Below the pieces are notes generated by a model, which saw only the letters and a program-made list of their open reading frames with translations, searched no databases and was not told the origin of the DNA. Below are positions 47,013-56,017 of a stretch of 64,000 bases of DNA, one piece after another (positions within the stretch are counted from its first letter, which is position 1; each line of letters opens with the position of its first letter). The stretch comes from Nannocystis pusilla (GTDB taxonomy: Bacteria; Myxococcota_A; Polyangia; Nannocystales; Nannocystaceae). The stretch is taken from contig NZ_JAIRAU010000027.1 of assembly GCF_020073745.1 (NCBI RefSeq), forward strand, positions 142,001 through 206,000. Direction: 5' to 3'. A program made the translations under genes and the position numbers.

Positions 47013-47576
47013 ATGAATGGGTCCGTGATCCCCGCGCGCGCCGTGAGCCTCGTGCTGGCGAGCCTGGTCGGTTCGACCGGGTGCTGGATGTCGATGCCGG
47101 TGCTCGAGTCGTCGGCGGGGATGGTGCCGGCCGTGATCGCACCCGAGTCCGACGCGGCGGTGGCGGTCGGCGAGGTCGACGAGTCGCTCGACGACGTCGA
47201 CGGCGGCGATCCGTCAGGGCTGCGCGAGCCGTCGGGGCAGCTCGAGGTCGAGGCGGAGCTGGTCGAGGCCCGCAGCGCGCCGCACTGCGGCAAGAGCAAG
47301 TTCGTGGTGGTGATGCGCTACGCGGTGAAGCGGGTGCTCGCCGGCACGTACGACGAGCGCGACCTCTACGTCGCCCACATGTGCCCGGAGCTGGGCCTGC
47401 CGCTGTGCGGCGGCGGCAAGGGCGAGCGGGTGCGCCACTTCCGGGCCGGCGAGGTGCACCGGCTGTCGCTGGCCCGCGGGACCGGCAGCGGCGCGATCGT
47501 CGACAAGTTCACGGACGGCGACGCCGACGAGCTGCCGCGCTACCGCGCCCGCTGCGGGGCGCTCGTGGCTCCGTAG
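47013..47576 (+). CDS. Lipoprotein of unknown function
   Basis: 187 residues from ATG at 47013. The signal peptide ends in a lipobox (LVGSTGC). An acidic spacer (GEVDESLDDVDGGD) leads to a domain with SAPHCGKSKFVVVMRYAVKR, DERDLYVAHMCPELGLPLCG and VRHFRAGEVHRLSLARG. The three Cys and strand pattern resemble small OB-like or NTR-like secreted domains, but I cannot name the family. It is convergent with the isoaspartyl peptidase gene. Confidence 0.72.
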   Translation: MNGSVIPARAVSLVLASLVGSTGCWMSMPVLESSAGMVPAVIAPESDAAVAVGEVDESLDDVDGGDPSGLREPSGQLEVEAELVEARSAPHCGKSKFVVVMRYAVKRVLAGTYDERDLYVAHMCPELGLPLCGGGKGERVRHFRAGEVHRLSLARGTGSGAIVDKFTDGDADELPRYRARCGALVAP

Positions 47577-47590
47577 GGCGGGGCGGCGCG

Positions 47591-47674
47591 GGTGTCCGAA
47601 GGTGCATGCTCGTGGGGGCATGCCTGTCGGGACATGCTCGCGGGGACATGTCCGATGCGACGGTCAGGACGCGT
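47591..47674. repeat. 14-bp tandem array between convergent genes (5-6 units)
   Basis: Units start at 47591 (GGTG), 47605, 47619, 47633, 47647 (all CATG) and 47661 (CGGT), all 14 bp apart. It lies between stops at 47576 and 47664. The last unit enters the end of the minus-strand gene. Confidence 0.9.
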
Positions 47675-48794
47675 GGCCGGAGGCCATGGGCTGGGTGGCG
47701 GCGACGCCCCAGCCGCCGCGGTCGACGGCGATGAGGCCGACGTCCCAGCGCGGATCGAACGCGGCCGCGGCCCGGCGGACGGCCTCGCGCGCGGGGGTGC
47801 CGGCGGCGAGCGCCTGGTAGACGGTGCGGGCCAGTGCCTCGCGGATGATCTCCTCGCCGTGGCCGGTGCAGGCGACCGCGCCCGCGGGGCCGGCGAACAG
47901 GCCGGCGCCGTAGATCGGGACGTCGCCGACGCGGCCGTACAGCGTCACGGAGGTGCCGCCGGTGGAGAGGGTGGCGGCGAAGCGCTGGTCGGCGGTGCGG
48001 GCGACGGCGCCGACGGTGTCGCCGCCGTGGCGCCAGGCGACCATGTCGGGCGGCATCTCGCCGGGGTAGTTCCAGTAGAGGCGCCAGTCGGGCTCGGCGG
48101 TGCCGGGGGCCTCGACGAGCTCGCGCAGGCGCTGCATGCGGGCGCGGTACTTGGCCTCGGCCTGGGAGGAGCGCGGGACCTCGTCGGGCAGGCCGAGCTT
48201 GTGGGCGAAGCGGGTCGCGCCCTCGCCCACGAGCAGGACGTGCGGCGAGTCGAGGACCAGGCGTGCGGCGCGGATCGGGTTCTTGACCCGCTCGATCGCG
48301 GCGACCGCGGCGAAGCGCCCGTCGTCGGTCATGAGCGCGGCGTCGAGCTGGATCGTGCGGCCGTCGAGGCGGATGTTGGCGCCGGTGCCGGCGTTGTAGC
48401 GCGGGTCGTCCTCGAGCACGACGGCGGCGGCGATGGCGGCGTCGAGGGCGTCGCCGCCCGAGGCGAGGACGTCGCGCCCGGCGGCGGCGGCCCGCTCGGC
48501 CCCGTCGGCGTCGGCCAGCGCGGTGCCGACGCCGGCGTGGGTGACGACCAGCGGGCCGGTCGGCGCGTCGGCCCCGTCCTGCACGGGCAAGGCGCGGGCC
48601 GGGGGGCTGTCCTTGGGGTCAGGCGAGCTGTCTGCAGGGACAGGCGGGTTGGAGGTGTCCGCACGGACATGTGAGCTGTCCGTGGGGACAGGAGCGGTGG
48701 GGCCTTCCGGGGGGGTCCTGGAGCTGTCCTGCGGGGCAGACGGCGCGCCGCAGGCGAGCACGGCGGCGAGGGCGAGGAACGGGCGGAGCTGCAC
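47664..48794 (-). CDS. Isoaspartyl peptidase/L-asparaginase (Ntn-hydrolase) lipoprotein with repeat-expanded linker
   Basis: 376 residues from GTG at 48794. The signal peptide (FLALAAVLACG) carries a lipobox. Then comes a linker of three 16-residue repeats: DSSRTPPEGPTAPVPT, DSSHVRADTSNPPVPA and DSSPDPKDSPPARALP. The catalytic domain has VLEDDPRYNAGTGANI, the autocleavage site with nucleophile Thr in WRHGGDTVGAVA and the substrate motif ATLSTGGTS. The family hydrolyses beta-aspartyl peptides or asparagine after self-cleavage. An exported form is unusual but known. The linker repeats correspond to a 48-bp DNA minisatellite built from 14-bp palindromes. Confidence 0.86.
   Translation of the reverse strand: MQLRPFLALAAVLACGAPSAPQDSSRTPPEGPTAPVPTDSSHVRADTSNPPVPADSSPDPKDSPPARALPVQDGADAPTGPLVVTHAGVGTALADADGAERAAAAGRDVLASGGDALDAAIAAAVVLEDDPRYNAGTGANIRLDGRTIQLDAALMTDDGRFAAVAAIERVKNPIRAARLVLDSPHVLLVGEGATRFAHKLGLPDEVPRSSQAEAKYRARMQRLRELVEAPGTAEPDWRLYWNYPGEMPPDMVAWRHGGDTVGAVARTADQRFAATLSTGGTSVTLYGRVGDVPIYGAGLFAGPAGAVACTGHGEEIIREALARTVYQALAAGTPAREAVRRAAAAFDPRWDVGLIAVDRGGWGVAATQPMASGHAS
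48606..48749. repeat. 48-bp in-frame coding minisatellite (3 copies)
   Basis: Copies start at 48606, 48654 and 48702. Each contains two 14-bp palindromic units 21 bp apart (for example GCTG at 48606 and 48627, GCTG at 48675, GCTG at 48723). The 48-bp period encodes 16 residues, so copy number can change without frameshift. The period equals that of the non-coding minisatellite at 33.1 kb. Confidence 0.85.
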
Positions 48795-49027
48795 GCGAGG
48801 AGCATGCCGCGGCCGGCGTCGGTTGTCGCGCGACAGGTGCCGATGCGGCGGGGGGTCTTTCGATCGCAGCGGCCGGAGGCGCACGGGTCGCCGGGCCCGG
48901 TGGGCAGCGGCACGGTTCACCGGGCGCGAGCGTCAGTTGTCGCCGCGACAGGCGTCGCTCCGCTCCGAACGGGCAGGCGGGCAACGGCAAGGCGCTGACG
49001 ACGGTCGATGGCACCGCGCGGACCGCA

Positions 49028-50728
49028 TCACGGCGGCGCGGCCTGGCTGACGGCGGCGGCGGCGGCGAGGCGATCGTGGTAGGCGAGCGAGTGGGTGGCC
49101 ATCTCGGCCATGCGCAGGGCCATGACGCGCTCGGCCATCACGGCGCCGTCGGCCCCGTGCTGCAGGAGGTGCTGGACCTCGGCGTCGGAGTGGCCGCGGG
49201 CGATGATCGTCATGTCGGGCTTGGCCTCGCGCAGGCGGGCGACGATCTCGCCGGCCTCGAGCGGCTGCGGGATGGCGAGGAGGGCCAGGCGGACCTGGGC
49301 GGGGTTGGTCTCGGCGAGCACGCGGGGGTTGGCCGCGTTGCCGCAGATCGCCGGGATGCCCTGCGCCTGGGCGCGGTCGACGAGGTCGGGGTCGTTGTCG
49401 AGGACGAGCAGCGGGACGGCGCGCTCGCGCAAGATCTGGGCGATCGCGCTGCCGACCCGGCCGTAGCCGATGACGAGCACGTACAGGCCGGCGGGCGCGG
49501 GCGGGCCGGAGGCGACGATCGCCCGCTTCTCGCCGTCGCCGGTGTCGTGGTGCCGCGACCAGCGGTCGAGGGCGGCGAACAGCAGCGGGTTGCAGATGAT
49601 CGAGAGGATCGCGCCGGCGAGGATGAGGTCGCGGCCCATCTCCGGCAGGAGGCCGAGCTCGAGGCCGAGGCCGGCGAGGATGAACGAGAACTCGCCGATC
49701 TGCGCCAGGCTGACGGAGATCGTCAGCGCGGTCGAGAGCGGGTGGCGGAACGCGAGCACGAGCGCCAGGGCGGCCACCGACTTGCCGATGACGATGATGA
49801 CGAAGGTGGCGAGCACGGGCAGCGGGTGCTCGAACAGGATGTGCGGGTCGAACAGCATGCCGACCGAGACGAAGAACAGCACGGCGAAGGCGTCGCGCAG
49901 CGGCAGCGAGTCGCTGGCGGCCTTGTGGCTGAACTGGGAGTCCGCGAGGAGCATGCCGGCGAAGAAGGCGCCGAGGGCGAACGAGACGTCGAACAACAGG
50001 GCCGCGCCGAGGGCCACGCCGAGGGCGATGGTGAGGACGCACAGGGTGAACAGCTCGCGCGAGCCGGTGCCGGCGATCCGCTCGAGCATCCAGGGGATCA
50101 CGCGCCGGCCGACGAGGAGCATGATGGCGACGAAGCCGGAGACCTTGAGGACGGTGAGCACGAGCGAGAGCCACACGTTGCTCGGGACGCTGCCGTCCTC
50201 GGCGGGCGCGCCGGCCATGGCGGGCACGAGCACGAGCGCGAGCACCATGGCGATGTCCTCGACGATGAGCCAGCCGACGGCGATCCTGCCGCGCGGGCTG
50301 TCGAGCAGGCGCCGGTCCTCGAGCGCGCGCAGGAGGACGACGGTGCTGGCGACCGACAGCGCCAGGCCGAACATGAGGCCGGCGCTCAGCGGCCAGTCGA
50401 GCAGCCACGCGAGGCCGGCGCCGAGGCCGGTGGCGAGGACGATCTGGGCCACGGCGCCGGGGATCGCGATCGACTTCACGTCGAGCAGGTCGCGCAGCGA
50501 GAAGTGGAGGCCGACGCCGAACATCAGCAAGATGACGCCGATCTCGGACAGCTGGGTGGCCAGCGCCTGGTCGGCGAGGATGCCCGGGGTGTGCGGGCCG
50601 ACGACGACGCCCGCGGCCAAATAGCCGACCAGCGGGGACAGCCGCACGCGCGCGGCCAGGGCACCGAGCGCGAACGCGAAGACGAGGCCGGCGGCGATGG
50701 TGTCGAGCAGGGGGGTGTGATGCAACAT
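49028..50728 (-). CDS. CPA2-family K+/H+ antiporter with TrkA-N domain (YbaL/KefB-like)
   Basis: 566 residues. About 12 hydrophobic helices (residues 8-400) form the Na+/H+ exchanger fold, including SPLVGYLAAGVVVGPHTPGI, LALSVASTVVLLRALEDR and ALGAFFAGMLLADS. The C-terminal TrkA-N Rossmann domain has YVLVIGYGRVGSAIAQIL and VLDNDPDLVDRAQAQGI, which bind nucleotide and gate transport, as in KefB/KefC and YbaL. It exchanges K+ or Na+ for protons in the inner membrane. The start at 50728 (MLHHTPLLDTIAAG) gives the usual YbaL-like N-terminus; an upstream ATG adds unlikely residues. Single gene. Confidence 0.93.
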   Translation of the reverse strand: MLHHTPLLDTIAAGLVFAFALGALAARVRLSPLVGYLAAGVVVGPHTPGILADQALATQLSEIGVILLMFGVGLHFSLRDLLDVKSIAIPGAVAQIVLATGLGAGLAWLLDWPLSAGLMFGLALSVASTVVLLRALEDRRLLDSPRGRIAVGWLIVEDIAMVLALVLVPAMAGAPAEDGSVPSNVWLSLVLTVLKVSGFVAIMLLVGRRVIPWMLERIAGTGSRELFTLCVLTIALGVALGAALLFDVSFALGAFFAGMLLADSQFSHKAASDSLPLRDAFAVLFFVSVGMLFDPHILFEHPLPVLATFVIIVIGKSVAALALVLAFRHPLSTALTISVSLAQIGEFSFILAGLGLELGLLPEMGRDLILAGAILSIICNPLLFAALDRWSRHHDTGDGEKRAIVASGPPAPAGLYVLVIGYGRVGSAIAQILRERAVPLLVLDNDPDLVDRAQAQGIPAICGNAANPRVLAETNPAQVRLALLAIPQPLEAGEIVARLREAKPDMTIIARGHSDAEVQHLLQHGADGAVMAERVMALRMAEMATHSLAYHDRLAAAAAVSQAAPP

Positions 50729-51030
50729 CGCTGCCTCGCATGCTAACCGCGGCGGACCGGGCCGCTGACGTGGTGATTCGCGGCAGCCACGTTTCATGCT
50801 TGCCACGATTCCGAATGCGCGCGAGCCGGCGGCCTGGCGAGGGCGGCCGTGGTGCTACGAATCGCGGTCGAGCCCGCTGGGACGAGCGGCGCTGACTCGC
50901 AGCGCGTGGCGCGAATCGCCGGTCGGGCGCGACGAGCGAGCGTACGCGGGCGAAAGGTGTGGCCGGCCTCGCAACGCCGCGAGGTCGGTGGATCGCCGGG
51001 CCTGCCGCGCAGCGGCGGCGAGCGGTCGCG

Positions 51031-51062
51031 CGGATGTCCTTACGGTCATGTCACGTGCCGGC
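51031..51062. repeat. 14-bp repeat pair
   Basis: Units start at about 51031 (GATGTCC) and 51045 (CATGTCA). Confidence 0.6.
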
Positions 51063-51235
51063 GTCGGCCGCGGCGCGGAGGCCGATGCGAGGACCGTGCG
51101 ACGATATGCGTGGGTCGGCCAGCCCTGGCCGTGGCGATCGTGTGCGAGGGGATCGCCACGACCTTCCTGCGCGACACCAGCGGCGAGCGCGCGGTGTGGT
51201 GGGCGGTTCCGGTCGTGGCCGGCGGCCACGAAGAA

Positions 51236-51267
51236 CATGTCCGTGGGGACATGTCCGATGGAACGAA
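51236..51267. repeat. 14-bp repeat array at a gene 3' end
   Basis: Units start at 51236 (CATG), 51250 (CATG) and 51264 (CGAA). A perfect hairpin TGTCC-GTGG-GGACA lies just past the stop of the histidine kinase gene. Confidence 0.85.
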
Positions 51268-52782
51268 TCAGCGGGCGAGCGGGAGGGTGAACGAGAACAC
51301 GGTGCCGGCGGCGGGGTCGCTGTCGACCCACATGCGGCCGCCGTGGGCGTCGACGATGCTGCGGGCGATCGAGAGGCCGAGGCCGAGGCCCTTCTTGCCG
51401 CCGCGCGTCGCCGACCAGAACGGCTCGAACACGTGCGGGAGGTCGGCCTCGTCGATGCCGGGGCCGTGGTCGGCGACGGCGAAGCGCAGCTCGTGATCGA
51501 CGACGGCGCCGGTGACGAGCACGTCCTGACCGGAGGCGCTGAACTTGATGGCGTTGTCGAGGAGGTTGCCGAACAACTGGGCGATCCGGAGCGGGTCGCA
51601 GAACAGCGGGGCCTCGGCGAACTGCAGGTCGACGACGAGCTTGACGCCCTTCTTGTCGGCGAGCGGCCGCTGCAGCGCGAGCGCCTCGTCGACGAGCTCG
51701 CGGGCGTCGGCGATCTCGCGCTCGAGGACGGTGGTCTGGCCGGCCTGGGCGCCGGCGAGGTCGAGCAGGTTCTCGGTGAGGCGCTCGATGCGGGCGGCGC
51801 TGCGCTGGATGATGGCGACGTTCTCCTCGGCGTCGCGGATCTTCTTGACGAGCACGGTGGCGCCGAGGGTGATGGCGCTGAGCGGGTTGCGGAGGTCGTG
51901 CGAGACGACGGTGAGCACGTCCTCGCGGGCCTGGCTGGCCCGCAGGGCCTCGGCGTGCTGGCGGGCGTTGTCGAGGGCGAGGGCCATGCGCCCGGCGATC
52001 GCGGCGACGAGCTCGAGGTCGCGGTCGTCGAGGCGACGGGCGGCCAGCAGGCGCAGCACGCCGAGGGCGCGCCCGCGGGCGATCAGCGGCGCGAGCAGGC
52101 CGGCGCGCAGGCCGAGCCCGCGGACGGCGGCGGGCGCCGCGGCGAGCGCGGAACCGAGGTCGCCGACGAGGACGGGGCGGCTGTCCTGAAGGACATCCCA
52201 CGCGCGGTCGAGGAGCGGGAAGACGTCGTGGAGCGGACGCTCGCCGGCGAGGGCGGTCGGGTCGGCGAGGGCGAGGGCGCGAAGTCGCAGGTCGTCCTCG
52301 CCCGCGACGGTCGAGACGAGGCAGACGTCGCCGAGCCGCGGGACGAGGAGGTCGGCGCCGAGCTGCAGCAGGTGGTCGCCGTCGAGAGACTCGAGCAGGA
52401 CGTGGCCGGCGTCGGCGAGCAAGCCGGCGGCGTCGCGCCGGCGGCGCTCGGCAGCGACGTCGGTGAGGACGGCGACGGCGGCGATGACGGCTCCGCCGCC
52501 GTCGCGCACGGGGACAGCGCGCACGTGCACGTGGGTGACGGCGCCGCCGGCGGCGGTGTGACGCAGGTCCTCGTCGACGACGGCGCCGGCGAGGCTGCGC
52601 GCGAGCGGGTGGCGCCGCGGGTCGTCGGAGAACGGCGCGAGCAGCACGGCGGCGGAGCGGGTGGCGGCCACGATCGCGCCGTGCGGCGGGGCCGCGACGA
52701 CGACCTCGAGGGCGGCGAGAGCGGCGAGCGCGTCGACGATCCGGCGCGCGGGATCGGAGAGGAGAGCGGCGGGCTCGCGCAT
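51268..52782 (-). CDS. PAS-GAF sensor histidine kinase
   Basis: 504 residues, soluble. A PAS-like N-terminus (about 10-115) is followed by a GAF domain (about 125-280; GLLAPLIARGRALGVLRLLA). HisKA has SHDLRNPLSAITLGATVL (phosphoacceptor His near 300). HATPase has NLLDNAIKFSASG, DHGPGIDE, GKKGLGLGLSIARSIVDAHG. It autophosphorylates in response to an unknown signal. No response regulator is adjacent. A repeat unit lies inside (about 52181-52197). Confidence 0.93.
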   Translation of the reverse strand: MREPAALLSDPARRIVDALAALAALEVVVAAPPHGAIVAATRSAAVLLAPFSDDPRRHPLARSLAGAVVDEDLRHTAAGGAVTHVHVRAVPVRDGGGAVIAAVAVLTDVAAERRRRDAAGLLADAGHVLLESLDGDHLLQLGADLLVPRLGDVCLVSTVAGEDDLRLRALALADPTALAGERPLHDVFPLLDRAWDVLQDSRPVLVGDLGSALAAAPAAVRGLGLRAGLLAPLIARGRALGVLRLLAARRLDDRDLELVAAIAGRMALALDNARQHAEALRASQAREDVLTVVSHDLRNPLSAITLGATVLVKKIRDAEENVAIIQRSAARIERLTENLLDLAGAQAGQTTVLEREIADARELVDEALALQRPLADKKGVKLVVDLQFAEAPLFCDPLRIAQLFGNLLDNAIKFSASGQDVLVTGAVVDHELRFAVADHGPGIDEADLPHVFEPFWSATRGGKKGLGLGLSIARSIVDAHGGRMWVDSDPAAGTVFSFTLPLAR

Positions 52783-53189
52783 GTCAGCCCAACGTAGCAC
52801 CCGTCGTCGACGCCCTCGCCGCCGGTAGACAGCGCCGCACGCGGAGGCGTCGCCGACGATCGGCGCGAGCGCTGCGGAGCCGGCGCCAGCCCCTGCGCGG
52901 CGCGCCGCGCCCGGCGAACGCCTGCGAGGCGGTGGGCGAGACGAGGTCTTCAACGCCGATCGGCGTGCGCATCGCAGCGCTCGCGCGCCGACGTCGGCGA
53001 TCGTGCAGCGTGGCGATCGCGGTGCGACAGGCGTCACTCTCGCAGAGCTCGTCGAGGTGCGCCGATGTCGACAGTGCGACGGTCATCACAATCGTGACGA
53101 CGCAGATCGATCACGGGGCGATGGTGACGAGGCGGGGAGACGGCTCGTCGTGCGCACGACCCGGTGCGACGACGACGGCCCCGATGGTG
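52783..53189. other. Intergenic region, no feature
   Basis: No gene, array or clear promoter is seen in about 400 bases. Confidence 0.5.
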
Positions 53190-54704
53190 TCAGCGGCGAT
53201 CGTCGCAGTGCTCGGGCGGGTGCGCGTCGCGGGCGGCGCGGGGGGCGGGCGCGTCGGTGTCGGAGGGCGGCAGCGGCGGGTCGTTCAGGGCGAAGGCCTC
53301 GAGCACGTGCGCGGTGGCGCGGGTGTTCTCGAGCAGCGCGTCGCGGCTGTAGTTGTCGCGGTCGTCGCAGGCGGCGTGGTAGCAGGGGTCGTAGGCGACC
53401 TCGGCCTCGCCGCCGAACAGCGCGGCCTCGTGGGCGCTCTTGCGGGCCTCGGCGCCGGTGAAGAGGCCGCCGGCGGCGATGTCGCGGCGGATGAAGGCCC
53501 AGTAGTCGGAGCGGCCGTCGAAGGGGGTCTCGCGGGTGGGGACGGCGAGGCCGGCGAAGTAGTCGGTGAACGCGGCCTCGATCGCGGCGGAGCCGGCGGG
53601 GCCGGCCTGCTTCCAGGCCGAGCCGTCGCCGTCGTAGATGAAGCGGACGGGGTTGGGCGAGGCGATCATGTCGAGGTTGAGGTAGAGCGCGAGCCGGGCC
53701 CGCTCGGCGGCGGTCAGCGACTCGACGTGGAAGGTCGAGCCGAGCAGGCCGAGCTCCTCGGCGCCCCAGAAGGCGAAGCGGACCTGATGCCGCAGCTCGC
53801 AGCGCGGCAGGGCGCCGGCGATGCCGAGCAGGGCGGCGACGCCGGAGCCGTTGTCGTTGACGCCGGGGCCGGCGAGCACGGAGTCGAGGTGCGCGCCGAG
53901 CATGACGATCCGGCCGCTGGCGGTCGGCGGGGTGTCGGCGATCACGTTGACGGTCTCGCGCACGACGGCGGCGCCGTCGACGACGAGGTGCAGCTGCAGG
54001 CCGCTCTGCCGGGCGAGCGCCTCGCCGAGCGCGTACGGGAGGGCGACGACCGGGATGGTGCTCCGCGCCAGGCGCGGGGCGAACAGCGGCAGGCGCTCGG
54101 GGATGTCGCCCTGGTTGAAGTAGACGACCGCGGCGGCGCCGGCGAGGACGGCGTTGTCGACCTTCCGCTGGTGGGTGCAGCCGCCGCGCTGCACGAGGGC
54201 GATGCTGCCGGGGAAGAAGCCGGCGAAGTCCTCGAGGGCGCAGGCGCTGGAGGATTCGTTATCTGGCCCGAAGGACAGGTCGACGGGGATCACCGGGCCG
54301 GCGATGTCGCCGCTGGCGGAGAAGAGGGCGACGCGGAAGTCGACGCCGGCGACGTACTCGCGCGCGGTCGGGCTCGCCTGCAGCAGGCGCGGCGGGGCGA
54401 GCAGCTCGAAGTCGTCGAAGGTGAACGACTCGCGCCGGACGTCGAGGCCGGCGGCGGCGAGTTGCCCGGCGACGTAGTCCGCGGAGGCGGAGAAGCCGGG
54501 CGAGCCGGCGGCGCGGGTGCCCGCGTGCTGCTGGCCGAGGTCGGCGAGGGCGAGCAGGTGCTGCTCGAGCACGGCGAGGTCCATCGACGCGGCGAGCGGC
54601 GCGGGGCAGCCGGCGGGGCCGTCGTGCGGGGCCGGGCAGGCGAGCGCGCTCGCGGCGAGGACGAGCGCGCAGGCGGAGCGGCGGACCCGGGGTTCGTGGG
54701 GCAC
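53190..54704 (-). CDS. M28-family metallopeptidase lipoprotein with PA domain
   Basis: 504 residues. The signal peptide has lipobox ASALAC. A protease-associated (PA) domain (about 140-255) contains FPGSIALVQRGGCTHQRKV and AAAVVYFNQGDIPE. The M28 zinc peptidase domain has LGAHLDSVLAGPGVNDNGSG (zinc ligands and bridging Asp), FAFWGAEELGLLGS (catalytic Glu pair), ALYLNLDMIASPN (Asp) and DPCYHAACDD (last His). This is the aminopeptidase Y/S type. It probably digests peptides at the cell surface. It is a single gene with a degenerate repeat at about 54262. Confidence 0.92.
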   Translation of the reverse strand: MPHEPRVRRSACALVLAASALACPAPHDGPAGCPAPLAASMDLAVLEQHLLALADLGQQHAGTRAAGSPGFSASADYVAGQLAAAGLDVRRESFTFDDFELLAPPRLLQASPTAREYVAGVDFRVALFSASGDIAGPVIPVDLSFGPDNESSSACALEDFAGFFPGSIALVQRGGCTHQRKVDNAVLAGAAAVVYFNQGDIPERLPLFAPRLARSTIPVVALPYALGEALARQSGLQLHLVVDGAAVVRETVNVIADTPPTASGRIVMLGAHLDSVLAGPGVNDNGSGVAALLGIAGALPRCELRHQVRFAFWGAEELGLLGSTFHVESLTAAERARLALYLNLDMIASPNPVRFIYDGDGSAWKQAGPAGSAAIEAAFTDYFAGLAVPTRETPFDGRSDYWAFIRRDIAAGGLFTGAEARKSAHEAALFGGEAEVAYDPCYHAACDDRDNYSRDALLENTRATAHVLEAFALNDPPLPPSDTDAPAPRAARDAHPPEHCDDRR

Positions 54705-54858
54705 GCGACGAAGATAGCCGATCCGGCGCGCGCGACGGCGGCGAGCGAGGGCGCGCGTCTCGCTGTGCGGACGCCGCGTCAGGCCGGGCAGGAGCTGCGC
54801 AGGGGACTCGGAAGGGACCGGTCTCTCGCAGGGCCGGCCCCTTCCGAGCGCGTGCTGG

Positions 54859-55026
54859 TCACGCGGGTGGGGAGTGCGTGCGGATATCGAAGTCGTGGTC
54901 TGGCGGGCAGATCCAGCGGTACTCCTCTTCTTCGTCCTCGTCGCCGACGTCGATGTGGACGCAGTCGACGAACGGCACCGCGATCGCCAGTCCCATGAAT
55001 GGACCGAACATGAGTCTTGTCGCCAT
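54859..55026 (-). CDS. Possible small protein with acidic C-terminal half
   Basis: 55 residues: a hydrophobic start (LMFGPFMGLAIAVPFVDC) then an acidic run (DVGDEDEEEEYRW) and ICPPDHDFDIRTHSPPA. The composition is unlike shadow frames, which supports reality. The upstream ribosome-binding site is weak. The function is unknown. Confidence 0.45.
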   Translation of the reverse strand: MATRLMFGPFMGLAIAVPFVDCVHIDVGDEDEEEEYRWICPPDHDFDIRTHSPPA

Positions 55027-55192
55027 GCGAGTGATTCCCTGCGGGAGACAACCTAGCGGGTGCCGCCGGCGCGGCAATGATCGATGATGACCTCGGGCAC
55101 AGTGTCTCCACGCGGTCGACGACGCTCGCGGCGCGAGGTCGGCGGCCTCGCGCCCGAGCTCGCGGCGCGGCGGCCGGCGCGGTGATTGTGGA

Positions 55193-55234
55193 CATGCTCC
55201 TTGGAGCATGTCCGTTCGGTCATCCAGAAGCGGT
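55193..55234. repeat. 14-bp array overlapping a gene 3' end (3 units)
   Basis: Units start at 55193 (CATG), 55207 (CATG) and 55221 (CATC). The stop codon of the PAS-STAS gene (55220-55222) lies at the third unit. Confidence 0.85.
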
Positions 55235-56017
55235 CGCGCGCTCCTGGCGGACGGCGTAGCCGAGGTCGCGCAGGCAGAAGCGCAGGCCCTCGCGCAGGCT
55301 GCGGAGGGTGACGACGCCGGGGAGGCCGAGCCCGAGGCTGACGATGATCTGGGCGACCGAGGGCTGGATCCCGGTGATCACGCAGCGGGCCCCCAGGAGG
55401 TGGACGGCGCGCATGACCCGGAGCAGGTGGTCGGCGGTCGCGGTGTCGACGATGTCGACGCCGGTGAGGTCGACGATCGCGAACTTGGCGCCGGTGCGCG
55501 ACACGGCGGCCAGGAGGGCGGTCTTCATGTCGGCCGCGCGGACGCTGTCGACGAGGCCGACGACCGGCATGGTGAGGATGTCGTCCCACACCTGAATGAT
55601 CGGAGTCGACACCGCGGCGATCAGGGCCTCGCGCCGGATCTCGCCGAGCCTGGCGTCGACGGCGTCGGCGGCGTCGGCGGCGACGATCGGCCGGGCGACG
55701 GCGCAGATCGGCTCGCCGGGGCCGTGCGGGGCCAGGGAGGCCCACTCGAGCGAGACGTAGGAGCCGTCCTTCTTGCGGTAGCGGTTCTCGAAGCGGACGA
55801 TGTCGCTGCCGCCGGCCAGGCGCGCGGTCGCGGCCAGGGTGGCCTCGCGGTCGGCGGGGTCGACGAACTCGATGAACGGGGCGCTGCGCAGCTCGTCGAG
55901 CGTCCAGCCGAGGACGCGCTCCCACGCGGGGTTGAGCTCGACGAAGAAGCCGTTGTTGTCGGCGGTGCACAGGAGCTCGTCGCTGAGGCTGAAGAAGCGG
56001 CGGTGGAGGTCAAGCAT
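55220..56017 (-). CDS. PAS-STAS protein (RsbR-like)
   Basis: 265 residues. The PAS domain (about 5-115) has LCTADNNGFFVELNPAWERV and VRFENRYRKKDGSYVSLEW. The STAS domain (about 145-250) has AVSTPIIQVWDDILTMPVVG, FAIVDLTGVDIVDTATADHL and ARCVITGIQPSVAQIIVSLG. DTATADHL keeps a Thr at the site that is phosphorylated in RsbR proteins. RsbR-type proteins form the sensory shell of stressosomes. It overlaps the stop of the V4R-STAS gene by eight bases, so the three STAS genes form an operon. Confidence 0.88.
   Translation of the reverse strand: MLDLHRRFFSLSDELLCTADNNGFFVELNPAWERVLGWTLDELRSAPFIEFVDPADREATLAATARLAGGSDIVRFENRYRKKDGSYVSLEWASLAPHGPGEPICAVARPIVAADAADAVDARLGEIRREALIAAVSTPIIQVWDDILTMPVVGLVDSVRAADMKTALLAAVSRTGAKFAIVDLTGVDIVDTATADHLLRVMRAVHLLGARCVITGIQPSVAQIIVSLGLGLPGVVTLRSLREGLRFCLRDLGYAVRQERATASG

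Larger units (their letters stand above)
50729..51267. other. Intergenic region with two 14-bp arrays
   Basis: Arrays lie at 51031-51062 (GATG, CATG) and 51236-51267 (CATG, CATG). No gene is supported. The second array abuts the stop codon of the histidine kinase gene. Confidence 0.6.

Noticed and set aside
46762..47016. Small frame between the IgGFc-binding and lipoprotein genes
   Set aside because: Arg/Ala-rich, no ribosome-binding site, overlaps the next gene's start.
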